From positions 1-12,212 of the forward strand of contig JACDER010000014.1 of NCBI GenBank assembly GCA_013816275.1: a DNA stretch of 12,212 nt, given 5' to 3'. This document shows positions 6,012 to 12,212 of the stretch, piece after piece. Origin of the DNA: Actinomycetota bacterium. Its GTDB lineage: Bacteria; Actinomycetota; Thermoleophilia; Gaiellales; Gaiellaceae. Within the stretch, counting starts at the first letter, position 1, and each line of letters opens with the position of its first letter. The translations under genes were made by a program, and so were the position numbers. The notes under the pieces are model-generated. The model was given only the letters and a program-made list of their open reading frames with translations. It was not told the DNA's origin and ran no database searches.

Positions 6012-6626
6012 GTGGTCCGTCTCGTCCCGCAGCGCACCGAATTCTTCGAGCTCTACCGGCAGGCAGGAGCGAACGCCGTCGCGATCGCCCGCCTGCTCGT
6101 CCAGCTGCTCGAGCGCTATCCCGATGTCGAGGGGCTGAGCTGGGACATCAAGGAGCTGGAGCACGAGGGCGACCGCCTCACGTATGACGTCGTCGACCTG
6201 CTCAACCGCACGTTCGTAACTCCCTTCGACCGTGACGACATGTACCGCCTCGCAGGTGCGCTCGACGACATCTGCGACCACATCGACGAGGCCTCGGGCA
6301 ACCTTCTCGATTACGGAATCGAGGCGGTCCGGCCGAAGGCGAAGGAGCAAGGCCAGGTGGTGCTCAGGGCGGCCGAGAAGATCGAGGAGGCGGTCAGTCT
6401 CCTCGAGGGCTTCAAGGACCCGCGGCGGCAGCTTGCCGCGCTCCGTGAGCTGGAGGACGAGGGAGACCGGCTGAACCGGGAGGCCGTCTCGGAGCTCTTC
6501 CATTCGGGCGAGGAGGCGATCTCAGTACTCCGCTGGAAGGAGATCCACGAGCATCTCGAGGAGGCGGTCGACGCTTGCGAGAACGCGGCCGACGTTCTCG
6601 AGGCGATCTTCGTCAAGAACCGTTGA
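6012..6626 (+). CDS. DUF47 PhoU-like protein, accessory to Pit phosphate transporter
   Basis: The 204-residue, helix-rich, acidic protein belongs to the DUF47 (TIGR00153-type) branch of PhoU-like proteins. It contains two PhoU-style half repeats: ELEHEGD (48-54) with FVTPFDRDDMYRL (68-80) and LDDICDHIDEA (84-94), then ELEDEGD (146-152) with HEHLEEAVDACENAADV (179-195). The acidic E/DxxxD clusters are the kind that bind metal in PhoU proteins. Members are commonly encoded next to Pit permeases and are thought to control them. That fits here, since the stop codon TGA overlaps the Pit start in a TTGA. GTG 6012 is the start: the conserved PQRTEFFELY block begins a few residues later, and the only upstream signal is the TATAAA box 8 bases away. 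The length is usual for the family. Confidence 0.9.
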   Translation: MVRLVPQRTEFFELYRQAGANAVAIARLLVQLLERYPDVEGLSWDIKELEHEGDRLTYDVVDLLNRTFVTPFDRDDMYRLAGALDDICDHIDEASGNLLDYGIEAVRPKAKEQGQVVLRAAEKIEEAVSLLEGFKDPRRQLAALRELEDEGDRLNREAVSELFHSGEEAISVLRWKEIHEHLEEAVDACENAADVLEAIFVKNR

Positions 6627-7615
6627 GCAGCACCTTCCTCGTCGTCGTGGTGGTCGTGGTCGCGCTTGGCTTCGACTTCACGAACGGCTTCCACGACACC
6701 GCCAACGCCGTCGCGACGTCCGTCTCGACCCGCGCGCTCACCCCGAGGATGGCCGTGCTGATCGCGGCCGTCGCGAACCTCGCCGGGGCGTTCGTCACGA
6801 CCGCCGTCGCGAAGACAGTTGGGAAGGGGATCATCGACACGGGGCTGGCCACGGACAAGACCGTGCTCGCGGCGCTGATCGGCGCGATCGTGTGGAACCT
6901 GATCACCTGGTGGCTGGGTCTGCCTTCGAGCTCCTCTCACGCGCTGATCGGCGGGCTCGTCGGGGCCGCGCTCGTCCAGTCCGGCTCCGCGGGCGTCCAG
7001 TGGCACGGCCTCGCTCACAGCATCATCCTGCCGGCACTCTTCGCCCCCGTGATCGCGTTCGTCGCCGCGTTCGGGCTCCTGCTCGGGATCTTCTGGGTCT
7101 TCTTCCGGGTCACGGTTGGGGCGGCGAACCGGACCTTCCGGCTGGGCCAGCTGGCTTCGGGGACGTTCGTGGCCTTCACGCACGGCGCCAACGATGCCCA
7201 GAAGACGATGGGCGTGATCGCGCTCGCGCTCTTCACGAGCGGGACGATCGACCACTTCTACATCCCGACCTGGGTCAAGATCGCCGCCGGGGTGGCGATC
7301 GGCGCGGGCACCTACGTCGGAGGCTGGCGGATCATGAGGACGCTCGGCCAGCGCATCTTCGACATCGAGCCCGCGAGCGGCTTCGCGGCGCAGACGTCCG
7401 CCGGCGCGACGATCTACTTGGCGACCCACCTCGGGTATCCGCTGTCGACCACTCATGTGATCTCGGGCGCCGTCATGGGGGCGGGTGCGACGAAGCGCTT
7501 CTCCGCCGTCCGCTGGGGCGTTGCAGGCAACATCGTGACCGCCTGGATCCTCACGATTCCGGCAGCGGGCCTCATGGCGGCCGCCTGCTACTGGCCCGTG
7601 CAGTGGATCTTCTAG
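6623..7615 (+). CDS. pit: Low-affinity inorganic phosphate transporter Pit
   Basis: The 330-residue protein is a Pit/PiT (PF01384) permease, which imports metal-phosphate by ion coupling across the cytoplasmic membrane. Its inverted-repeat signature is clear: NGFHDTAN (residues 21-28) with PSSSSHALIGG (101-111) in the first half, and HGANDAQKTMG (187-197) with PLSTTHVISGA (273-283) in the second. About nine to ten hydrophobic spans are present, including a valine run at 7-13. The length matches bacterial members without the long central loop. The start is TTG 6623, which overlaps the TGA stop of the DUF47 gene (TTGA); in-frame codons further upstream would extend far into that gene, and the first family motif begins soon after the TTG. 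The TAG stop lies only 3 bases from the stop of the convergent phoU gene. It is expected to be used when phosphate is abundant, complementing the adjacent Pst system. Confidence 0.95.
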   Translation: MSSTFLVVVVVVVALGFDFTNGFHDTANAVATSVSTRALTPRMAVLIAAVANLAGAFVTTAVAKTVGKGIIDTGLATDKTVLAALIGAIVWNLITWWLGLPSSSSHALIGGLVGAALVQSGSAGVQWHGLAHSIILPALFAPVIAFVAAFGLLLGIFWVFFRVTVGAANRTFRLGQLASGTFVAFTHGANDAQKTMGVIALALFTSGTIDHFYIPTWVKIAAGVAIGAGTYVGGWRIMRTLGQRIFDIEPASGFAAQTSAGATIYLATHLGYPLSTTHVISGAVMGAGATKRFSAVRWGVAGNIVTAWILTIPAAGLMAAACYWPVQWIF

Positions 7616-7622
7616 CCCCTAG
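7612..7622. repeat. Stop-to-stop junction of convergent pit and phoU (CTAG-CCC-CTAG)
   Basis: The TAG stop of pit (7613-7615) and the TAG stop of phoU (read on the minus strand, 7621-7619) are separated by CCC and set in two CTAG tetramers. There is no room for an intrinsic terminator between the genes and none is obvious just beyond either stop, so transcripts from the two operons probably overlap in antisense. Confidence 0.55.
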
Positions 7623-8296
7623 GAACGTTCGACCGGATGCGAGGCGTCCGTGAACTCGCGGAACTCGCCGGTGACCAGGTAGGCGACCTGCTCTCCGATG
7701 TCCACGGCGTGGTCGCCGATCCGCTCCAGACAGCGGGAGACCACGATCATCCGGAGCCCCCATTCGGTCCGGGCCGGGTCGGGCCCGAGCTCGAGCACCT
7801 GACGGACGACGCGGCGGTTGGCCCGGTCGATCAGCTCGTCCAGGTCGACCAGCGAAGAGGCCTCCTCGAGGTCGCGGTTGACGAAGGCGTCCAGAGCGAC
7901 CCTGATCATCTCCTCCGCTCGGGAGCCCATCTCCTCGAAGGCCTGGATCATCCGCGGCTCTGGTTCCACGTTCGCGACGAGCTTCGTCAACTTCGCGATC
8001 GTGACGCAGTAGTCCGCCATTCGCTCGAGATGGAGGTTCGTGTGCAGCATGGCGAGCACGAGTCGCAGATCGACCGCGACCGGAGTCTGGCGCGCCAGCA
8101 GCACCTCGATTCCCTGTTCGATCGAGATGTACCGACGGTCGATCTCATCGTCGAAGGCGATGACCTCGTCCGCGAGCTCAGCGTCGGCTTCCCGCAGCGC
8201 ATTGAGCGCGCCGCGGAGCGCGCGCAGCACGAGCTGGCCTTCCTCGAGCAGGTTCGCGTTGATCGAGTCGAGATCTTCCTGGAGCGTGATCCTCAT
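7619..8296 (-). CDS. phoU: Phosphate transport regulator PhoU
   Basis: The 225-residue all-helical protein has the two PhoU repeats (about 8-105 and 115-215). Key stretches are [16 protein letters not shown] in the first half, followed by [23 protein letters not shown], and [14 protein letters not shown] with [22 protein letters not shown] in the second. The ERMADYC and [10 protein letters not shown] segments are hallmark metal-binding PhoU motifs. PhoU senses the state of the Pst transporter and, with a sensor kinase, keeps the phosphate regulon off when phosphate is plentiful; it is also thought to limit uptake. ATG 8296 overlaps the pstB stop (ATGA), fixing the start. The frame remains open far upstream, but that is an antisense-like shadow of pstB. 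It ends the pstCAB-phoU operon, as in many bacteria. The kinase/regulator pair is not in this window. Confidence 0.95.
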   Translation of the reverse strand: MRITLQEDLDSINANLLEEGQLVLRALRGALNALREADAELADEVIAFDDEIDRRYISIEQGIEVLLARQTPVAVDLRLVLAMLHTNLHLERMADYCVTIAKLTKLVANVEPEPRMIQAFEEMGSRAEEMIRVALDAFVNRDLEEASSLVDLDELIDRANRRVVRQVLELGPDPARTEWGLRMIVVSRCLERIGDHAVDIGEQVAYLVTGEFREFTDASHPVERS

Positions 8297-9147
8297 CCGA
8301 ACCTGCCCGTGACGTAGTCCTCTGTCCGCTTGTCGGACGGCTGCGTGAAGATCTTCTCGGTCGCGTCGTACTCGACCAGGAGTCCGGTGCGGGCCCCGTC
8401 GGGAAGGACGTCGAGGCTGAAGAACGCGGTCAGGTCGGCGACGCGTGCCGCCTGCTGCATGTTGTGCGTGACGATCACGATCGTGTAGTCCCGCTTCAGC
8501 GTGTGCATCAGGTCCTCGATCCGGGAGGTCGCGATCGGGTCGAGCGAGGACGCGGGCTCGTCCATCAGCAGCACCTCGGGCTCGACCGCGAGCGCGCGCG
8601 CGATGCAGAGGCGCTGCTGCTGCCCTCCCGAAAGGCCGAGCGCGCTCTTCTTCAGCCGGTGCCGGACGTCGTCCCAGAGCGCCGCCTGCTCGAGTGCGTG
8701 CTGGACGCGGTCCTTGAGGTTGTCCTTCATCCCGAGCACGCGCAGTCCCCAGGCGACGTTGTCGAAGATCGATTTCGGAAACGGGTTGGGTCGCTGGAAG
8801 ACCATCCCGATCTTCCGGCGCACCTGGACGGGGTCGACGCGCGACGCGTACAGGTCCTGCCCGTGATACAGGACATCTCCCTCGACCTTCGCGCTCGGGA
8901 CGAGGTCGTTCATCCGGTTCAGCGTGCGGATGAACGTGCTCTTGCCGCACCCCGAAGGCCCGATGATCGCCGTGACCATGTTGCGGTAGATCTCGAACGA
9001 CACGTCCTTGACCGCCGGCGTCTTCCCGTAGGAGACGGACAGGTTCCGGATGTCGAACACGGTCTCCCGCGCGGCCGTCACCGGCCGCCGCTCACGGGAC
9101 TGCGCGATCTCGATGGGCGCCACGTTGAGGATCGTATCCCCGCTCAT
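8293..9147 (-). CDS. pstB: Phosphate ABC transporter ATP-binding protein PstB
   Basis: The 284-residue ATPase energises phosphate import. The motifs are complete: Walker [10 protein letters not shown] (63-71), Q-loop Gln118 in [13 protein letters not shown], signature LSGGQQQR (172-179), Walker B VLLMDE (192-197) with D-loop SSLD (200-203), and H-loop His228 in [18 protein letters not shown] (74-82) and the [11 protein letters not shown] block are specific to PstB among ABC ATPases. About 30 residues precede the core and look disordered, a modest extension over E. coli PstB (257 residues). ATG 9147 overlaps the pstA stop (ATGA), and the stop overlaps phoU (ATGA), so synthesis of PstA, PstB and PhoU is probably coupled. 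It docks on the cytoplasmic loops of PstC and PstA. Confidence 0.97.
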   Translation of the reverse strand: MSGDTILNVAPIEIAQSRERRPVTAARETVFDIRNLSVSYGKTPAVKDVSFEIYRNMVTAIIGPSGCGKSTFIRTLNRMNDLVPSAKVEGDVLYHGQDLYASRVDPVQVRRKIGMVFQRPNPFPKSIFDNVAWGLRVLGMKDNLKDRVQHALEQAALWDDVRHRLKKSALGLSGGQQQRLCIARALAVEPEVLLMDEPASSLDPIATSRIEDLMHTLKRDYTIVIVTHNMQQAARVADLTAFFSLDVLPDGARTGLLVEYDATEKIFTQPSDKRTEDYVTGRFG

Positions 9148-10040
9148 CCGGAGAGCTTCCTCCTGGCGCGGGCGAGGAAGAACTTGGAGGCGAGGCTGAC
9201 GAGCAGGACGAAGAAGAGCAGCACGGCGCCGGTGGCCCATGCCTTCGTGTGAAAGGACGGATCGGGCTGCTCGGCGTACTGGAAGATCGTCAGCGGCATC
9301 GACTGGACGGGCTGGGTGGGATCCCAAGTGACCGTCGTCGCCGCGAGCGATGTGGTGAACAGGAGCGGCGCGGTCTCTCCTGCCACGCGGGCGACTGCCA
9401 GCGTCGTCCCGGTGAGGATCCCGCCCAGGCTGGTGGGCAGGATGATCCCGACGACGGTACGCCAGCGCGGAGCTCCGAGCGCGAGCCCCGCCTCGCGGTA
9501 GGAGGACGGCACCAGCCGCAGGACCTCCTGGGTCGAGCGCGCGATGAGGGGCAGGGCGATGATCGCGAGCGCGAGCGAGCCCGCGAGCGCGCTCTGGCCC
9601 TGGGCGAGGACCAGCGCGCTGAAGACGAAGATCCCGGTCACGATCGTCGGCAGTCCGTTGATCACGTCGAGTGCGAGCCGGACGACATTCGCTAGCCGGC
9701 GGGGAGCCAGCTCGCTGACGAAGATCGCACCGAGGACGCCGACGGGAACCGCGAACAGGGTCGCGAACGCCACCAGGATGACGCTCCCCACGATCGAGCT
9801 GAGAATCCCGCCCTGGGACTCGCCGAACGCGGAGAAGGACGGCGAGGTGGTGAAGAAGTTCGCGTTGAGGGCGGGCCAGCCGTTTCTGACCACGGAGACC
9901 ACGACGATGACGAGCACTGCCACGGCAGTGGCGGAAGCGACGGTGGCCAGCCCCTCCATCACTCGGTTGACAATCCGCCGCCGCCGGACCCTGCCGTCGG
10001 TCAGAAAGAGCTGCTGCGCGCGAGGGTCGACGTCCGTCAA
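9144..10040 (-). CDS. pstA: Phosphate ABC transporter permease PstA
   Basis: The 298-residue membrane protein has about six spans (near 33-52, 83-108, 125-147, 152-168, 195-215, 268-290) and the binding-protein-dependent permease EAA loop at about 167-200 ([20 protein letters not shown] and the following GAPRWRTVV). [12 protein letters not shown] (127-138) and [14 protein letters not shown] (216-229) are typical of PstA. It forms the phosphate channel with PstC and is driven by PstB. The start is TTG 10040: the TTG overlaps the pstC stop TGA (TTGA), a GGGGGGAAG lies immediately upstream on the minus strand, and no better start lies nearby. The stop overlaps pstB (ATGA). The length is usual. 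Confidence 0.95.
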   Translation of the reverse strand: MTDVDPRAQQLFLTDGRVRRRRIVNRVMEGLATVASATAVAVLVIVVVSVVRNGWPALNANFFTTSPSFSAFGESQGGILSSIVGSVILVAFATLFAVPVGVLGAIFVSELAPRRLANVVRLALDVINGLPTIVTGIFVFSALVLAQGQSALAGSLALAIIALPLIARSTQEVLRLVPSSYREAGLALGAPRWRTVVGIILPTSLGGILTGTTLAVARVAGETAPLLFTTSLAATTVTWDPTQPVQSMPLTIFQYAEQPDPSFHTKAWATGAVLLFFVLLVSLASKFFLARARRKLSG

Positions 10041-11005
10041 CTTCCCCCCGTGTTCTGGAACTCGAATCGCCGGACGATCAACTGCGCTCCGAAGTTGACG
10101 ACGAGCGAGAACACGAGCAGGATCGCGGCGAGGTAGAAGAGCGACGAGGCCTGCAGGTTCGACCCGTACCCCTGGTACTGCGCGGCGATGCGGCTCGCGA
10201 GCGTGTCACCGGTTCCGAAGAGCGAATTCGGGATCTGTGTCACGCTGCCGATCACCTGCGTGACTGCGATCGCCTCGCCGAGCGCGCGGCCGAGGCCGAG
10301 GATGACGGCGGCCGCGAGGCCCGGTCGCGTCGCGTGGAGCACGACACCGCGGACGACCTCCCAGCGCGTCGCGCCGAGCGCGCGCGCCCCGTCCTTCAGA
10401 TCGGCGGGGACGCTCGCGAACAGCTCGCGTGCGACGCTGGCGATGATCGGCACGGCCATGATCGTCAGGATGATCGACGCGGTCAGGATTCCCTTCCCTC
10501 CGTTCGCGTTCGTGTCGCCGCTGAAGATGGGAAGCCAGCCGAGGAACGACTTGAGGAAGGGCTCCAGGTCGTGCTGCATGAAGGGGCCGAGAACGAGGAT
10601 CCCCCAGAGCCCCAGGATGACGCTGGGGATCGCAGCCAGCATCTCCACCAGCGCGCCGATCGCGTCGCGAAGCACGCGCGGAGCCAGCTCGGTGAGATAG
10701 AGCGCGATTCCGATCGCGAGCGGTGCGGCGAAGAGGATCGCGATGAAGGACGTGACGGCGGTCCCCCAAATGAGGTCCAGCGCTCCGAACTGGTTCTTGA
10801 CCGGGTTCCAGACCTCGTCGACGATGAACCCGAAGCCAAACTTGGAGAACGCGAGGCTGCTGCCGTCGAAGACCTTGTAGGCGATCCCGATGATCAGCGC
10901 GACCGCGCCGAGGCCGGCCGCCGCCGTGAGCCCGTACAGGACGCGGTCGCCGATCCGATCGCCGAAGCGCCGTCCGGCCGGGAACTCTGTCGGTACGACG
11001 CTCAT
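10037..11005 (-). CDS. pstC: Phosphate ABC transporter permease PstC
   Basis: The 322-residue partner of PstA has about six membrane spans (near 24-45, 78-105, 120-142, 173-195, 228-255, 286-312). Its EAA loop is at about 190-222 ([20 protein letters not shown] then [11 protein letters not shown]). [27 protein letters not shown] (104-130, shown here by its ends LTELAP and IPSVI) and [17 protein letters not shown] (237-253) are typical of PstC. It is the first gene of the minus-strand pstCAB-phoU operon; pstS, usually first, is instead divergent. ATG 11005 has no Shine-Dalgarno. A -10-like TATTAG (11021-11026, minus strand) would give a very short leader, and the PHO-box-like repeats lie just upstream. 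The stop overlaps the TTG start of pstA. Confidence 0.95.
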   Translation of the reverse strand: MSVVPTEFPAGRRFGDRIGDRVLYGLTAAAGLGAVALIIGIAYKVFDGSSLAFSKFGFGFIVDEVWNPVKNQFGALDLIWGTAVTSFIAILFAAPLAIGIALYLTELAPRVLRDAIGALVEMLAAIPSVILGLWGILVLGPFMQHDLEPFLKSFLGWLPIFSGDTNANGGKGILTASIILTIMAVPIIASVARELFASVPADLKDGARALGATRWEVVRGVVLHATRPGLAAAVILGLGRALGEAIAVTQVIGSVTQIPNSLFGTGDTLASRIAAQYQGYGSNLQASSLFYLAAILLVFSLVVNFGAQLIVRRFEFQNTGGS

Positions 11006-11020
11006 CGCGACGGGCGCAGC

Positions 11021-11026
11021 CTAATA
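11021..11026 (-). promoter_or_regulatory. Candidate -10 box for pstCAB-phoU
   Basis: On the minus strand TATTAG matches 4 of 6 -10 bases and ends 15 bases before ATG 11005, giving a leader of about 8 bases. There is no recognisable -35, as expected if a PhoP/PhoB-type activator bound at the repeats 23 bases upstream replaces it. The match is weak. Confidence 0.35.
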
Positions 11027-11049
11027 GCCGGGCCTGGTCGGTTGCGAGG

Positions 11050-11078
11050 TTTCACCACTTCGACACCAGAACTCAACC
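11050..11078 (+). promoter_or_regulatory. Candidate PHO box: three repeats at 11-base spacing in the pstC/pstS divergent region
   Basis: TTTCACC (11050-11056), CGACACC (11061-11067) and CTCAACC (11072-11078) recur at exactly 11-base steps, separated by ACTT and AGAA. Against the actinobacterial PhoP unit GTTCACC they match 6, 4 and 4 of 7 bases. Eleven-base periodicity with an AT-leaning 4-base spacer is the known layout of PHO boxes bound by OmpR-family PhoB/PhoP regulators. The site lies between the divergent pstC and pstS genes, where phosphate control is expected. The rest of the 155-base gap (11006-11160) holds the weak pstC -10 and the pstS ribosome binding site; I see no clear pstS -10. 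Confidence 0.5.
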
Positions 11079-11160
11079 TCCCGGAGTCCCCCCGCGCAGT
11101 GAGGCCGGTGCATCCTCATTGCGACGTTGCACATCCATGGGACAGGAGAGGAGATTTAAC

Positions 11161-12189
11161 GTGAGCAAGAGGATGTTCCTTGCGGCGCTGCTCGCACTCG
11201 GGGTTGCCGCCGCGCTCGTGGCGGGCACGGCCGGCGCGCGCTCGACAGTGAGCCTGAAGGGGGCGGGATCGTCGTTCGTCGCTCCTCTCGTCGGCCTCTG
11301 GTCGCAGAACTACAAGGCGGCGGAGGTCTCGTACAGCCCGATTGGCTCAGGCGGTGGGGTCAACGCGATCACCGCGAAGCAGGTGGACTTCGGCGCCAGC
11401 GACGCGCCGCTGACCCACGACCAGTTCGGGGCATGCCCCTGCGTCCAGATTCCGTGGGCACTGTCCGCGACGTCGGTGGCCTACAACATCCCGGGCGCGT
11501 CGCCGGGCCTCCGTATCACCGGCCCGATCATCGCGGACATCTACCTCGGGAAGATCGACTTCTGGGACAACGCCAAGATCAAGAAGATCAACCAGGGCAA
11601 GACCATCCCGCACGTCAAGATCACCCCGGTCTTCCGGTCGGACGCGAGCGGGACGACCTACAACTTCACCGACTATCTGTCCAAGGTCAGCAAGGAGTTC
11701 AAGAACAAGATCGGGAACGGGACCCAGGTCGACTTCGGCCACACGGGGATTGGCGCGCGTGGCAGCTCCGGCGTCGCCAACACGGTCAAGCAGACCCCCG
11801 GCGGCGTGACCTACGTCGACGTCGCCTACTCCCTGAAGAACCACATCAAGTTCTTCCGGGTGCAGAACGCGGCGAAGAAGTTCGTCACTCCTGGGATCCG
11901 CGCGATCCAGTCGGCGGCCTCCCTGGTCACAAAGGTGCCCGCGAACAACGAGATGCACATCGTCGACCCGCCGGCGAAGGGGAAGTACGTCAACGCCTAT
12001 CCGATCTGCACGTTCACCTACGTGATCCTGCAGAAGAGCACCGGCGCCAACGCGGAGGCGGTCAAGTCGTTCGTGAAGTGGGCGCTGACGAAGGGGCAGA
12101 CCGTCGAGGGAGCCCAGAAGCTCCTCTTCGTCCCCATTCCGAAGCTCGTGCAGACGAAGGCGCTCAAGACGCTCACCCAGGTTCACTAA
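11161..12189 (+). CDS. pstS: Phosphate-binding protein PstS
   Basis: The 342-residue extracytoplasmic receptor delivers phosphate to PstC/PstA. Start GTG 11161 is chosen because AGGAGAGGAG (11144-11153) lies 7 bases upstream; an in-frame ATG at 11137 would place that ribosome binding site inside the gene. A signal peptide follows: VSKRM, a hydrophobic core to about residue 21, then AGA/RS cleavage after about residue 26. Phosphate-site motifs are KGAGSSFVAP (33-42), GSGGGVNAI (62-70), GASDAPL (78-84) and RSDASGTT (159-166). GHTGIGARGSSGVANTV and GGVTYVDVAYS lie in the second lobe. Unlike many Gram-positive PstS proteins there is no lipobox cysteine at the signal end; the first cysteines (92, 94) lie inside the mature chain. 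The protein would therefore be soluble, or held only by an uncleaved signal or by the transporter. The gene is divergent from pstCAB-phoU and probably shares its PHO-box control. Confidence 0.95.
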   Translation: MSKRMFLAALLALGVAAALVAGTAGARSTVSLKGAGSSFVAPLVGLWSQNYKAAEVSYSPIGSGGGVNAITAKQVDFGASDAPLTHDQFGACPCVQIPWALSATSVAYNIPGASPGLRITGPIIADIYLGKIDFWDNAKIKKINQGKTIPHVKITPVFRSDASGTTYNFTDYLSKVSKEFKNKIGNGTQVDFGHTGIGARGSSGVANTVKQTPGGVTYVDVAYSLKNHIKFFRVQNAAKKFVTPGIRAIQSAASLVTKVPANNEMHIVDPPAKGKYVNAYPICTFTYVILQKSTGANAEAVKSFVKWALTKGQTVEGAQKLLFVPIPKLVQTKALKTLTQVH

Positions 12190-12212
12190 GGTCCTCCCCG
12201 CGACGGAACGTG

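Noticed and set aside
8297..8950. N-terminal extension of phoU
   Set aside because: This is the alternative frame of pstB, which has complete ABC ATPase motifs. PhoU begins normally at 8296.
9541..9600. GCGAGC-rich repeats inside pstA
   Set aside because: They encode ordinary Ala/Leu codons of a membrane helix. The repetition follows from codon bias.
10334..11164. Plus-strand open frame opposite pstC reaching the pstS start
   Set aside because: The composition is charged and repetitive (E/R/D-rich), typical of an antisense frame in GC-rich DNA. pstC on the other strand is unmistakable.
12190..12212. Terminator or next gene after pstS
   Set aside because: Only 23 bases remain, with no hairpin plus T-run and no start signal that can be judged.

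Overview
The window is GC-rich, densely coded bacterial DNA. Short or absent intergenic gaps, GTG and TTG starts, ATGA/TTGA stop-start overlaps, start codons without a Shine-Dalgarno sequence placed just behind a -10-like box, and the protein types present all point to a high-GC actinobacterium. A Thermoleophilia-like lineage (Solirubrobacterales/Gaiellales) is my best guess, but this is inference only. I see no tRNA, rRNA, CRISPR array, insertion sequence or prophage gene. No gene-free stretch exceeds 160 bases. The last 23 bases (12190-12212) hold nothing I recognise.

Region 1 (1-1966) is an envelope-signalling module. An ECF-type sigma factor (minus strand) overlaps by 8 bases a membrane protein with a cytoplasmic N-terminus, one membrane span and the start of a beta-propeller-like outer domain. 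This is a probable anti-sigma factor, cut by the window edge. A secreted propeller-like protein is transcribed divergently. Region 2 (1956-5177, minus strand) is a four-gene cassette joined by 1- or 4-base stop-start overlaps: an esterase-D-type serine hydrolase, a Rid-family protein lacking the catalytic arginine, a VUT/YhhQ-type membrane transporter, and a YbdK-type carboxylate-amine (glutamate-cysteine-ligase-like) ligase. Its joint function is unknown. A serine beta-lactamase-fold hydrolase (5196-6002, plus) diverges from it across only 18 bases, which look like a shared bidirectional -10 element for two leaderless transcripts.

Region 3 (6012-12189) is an inorganic phosphate locus. A DUF47 PhoU-like accessory protein and a Pit low-affinity phosphate permease (plus) converge with 3 bases between stop codons on phoU, the last gene of a minus-strand pstC-pstA-pstB-phoU operon. 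pstS, the phosphate-binding protein, is transcribed divergently from pstC. The 155-base gap between pstC and pstS carries three 11-base-spaced repeats resembling a PHO box. High-affinity (Pst) uptake, low-affinity (Pit) uptake and two PhoU-type regulators therefore sit together. Expected working: PstS captures phosphate outside, PstC/PstA form the channel, PstB powers it, PhoU reports transporter state to a two-component system not in this window, and Pit with DUF47 imports phosphate when it is plentiful.
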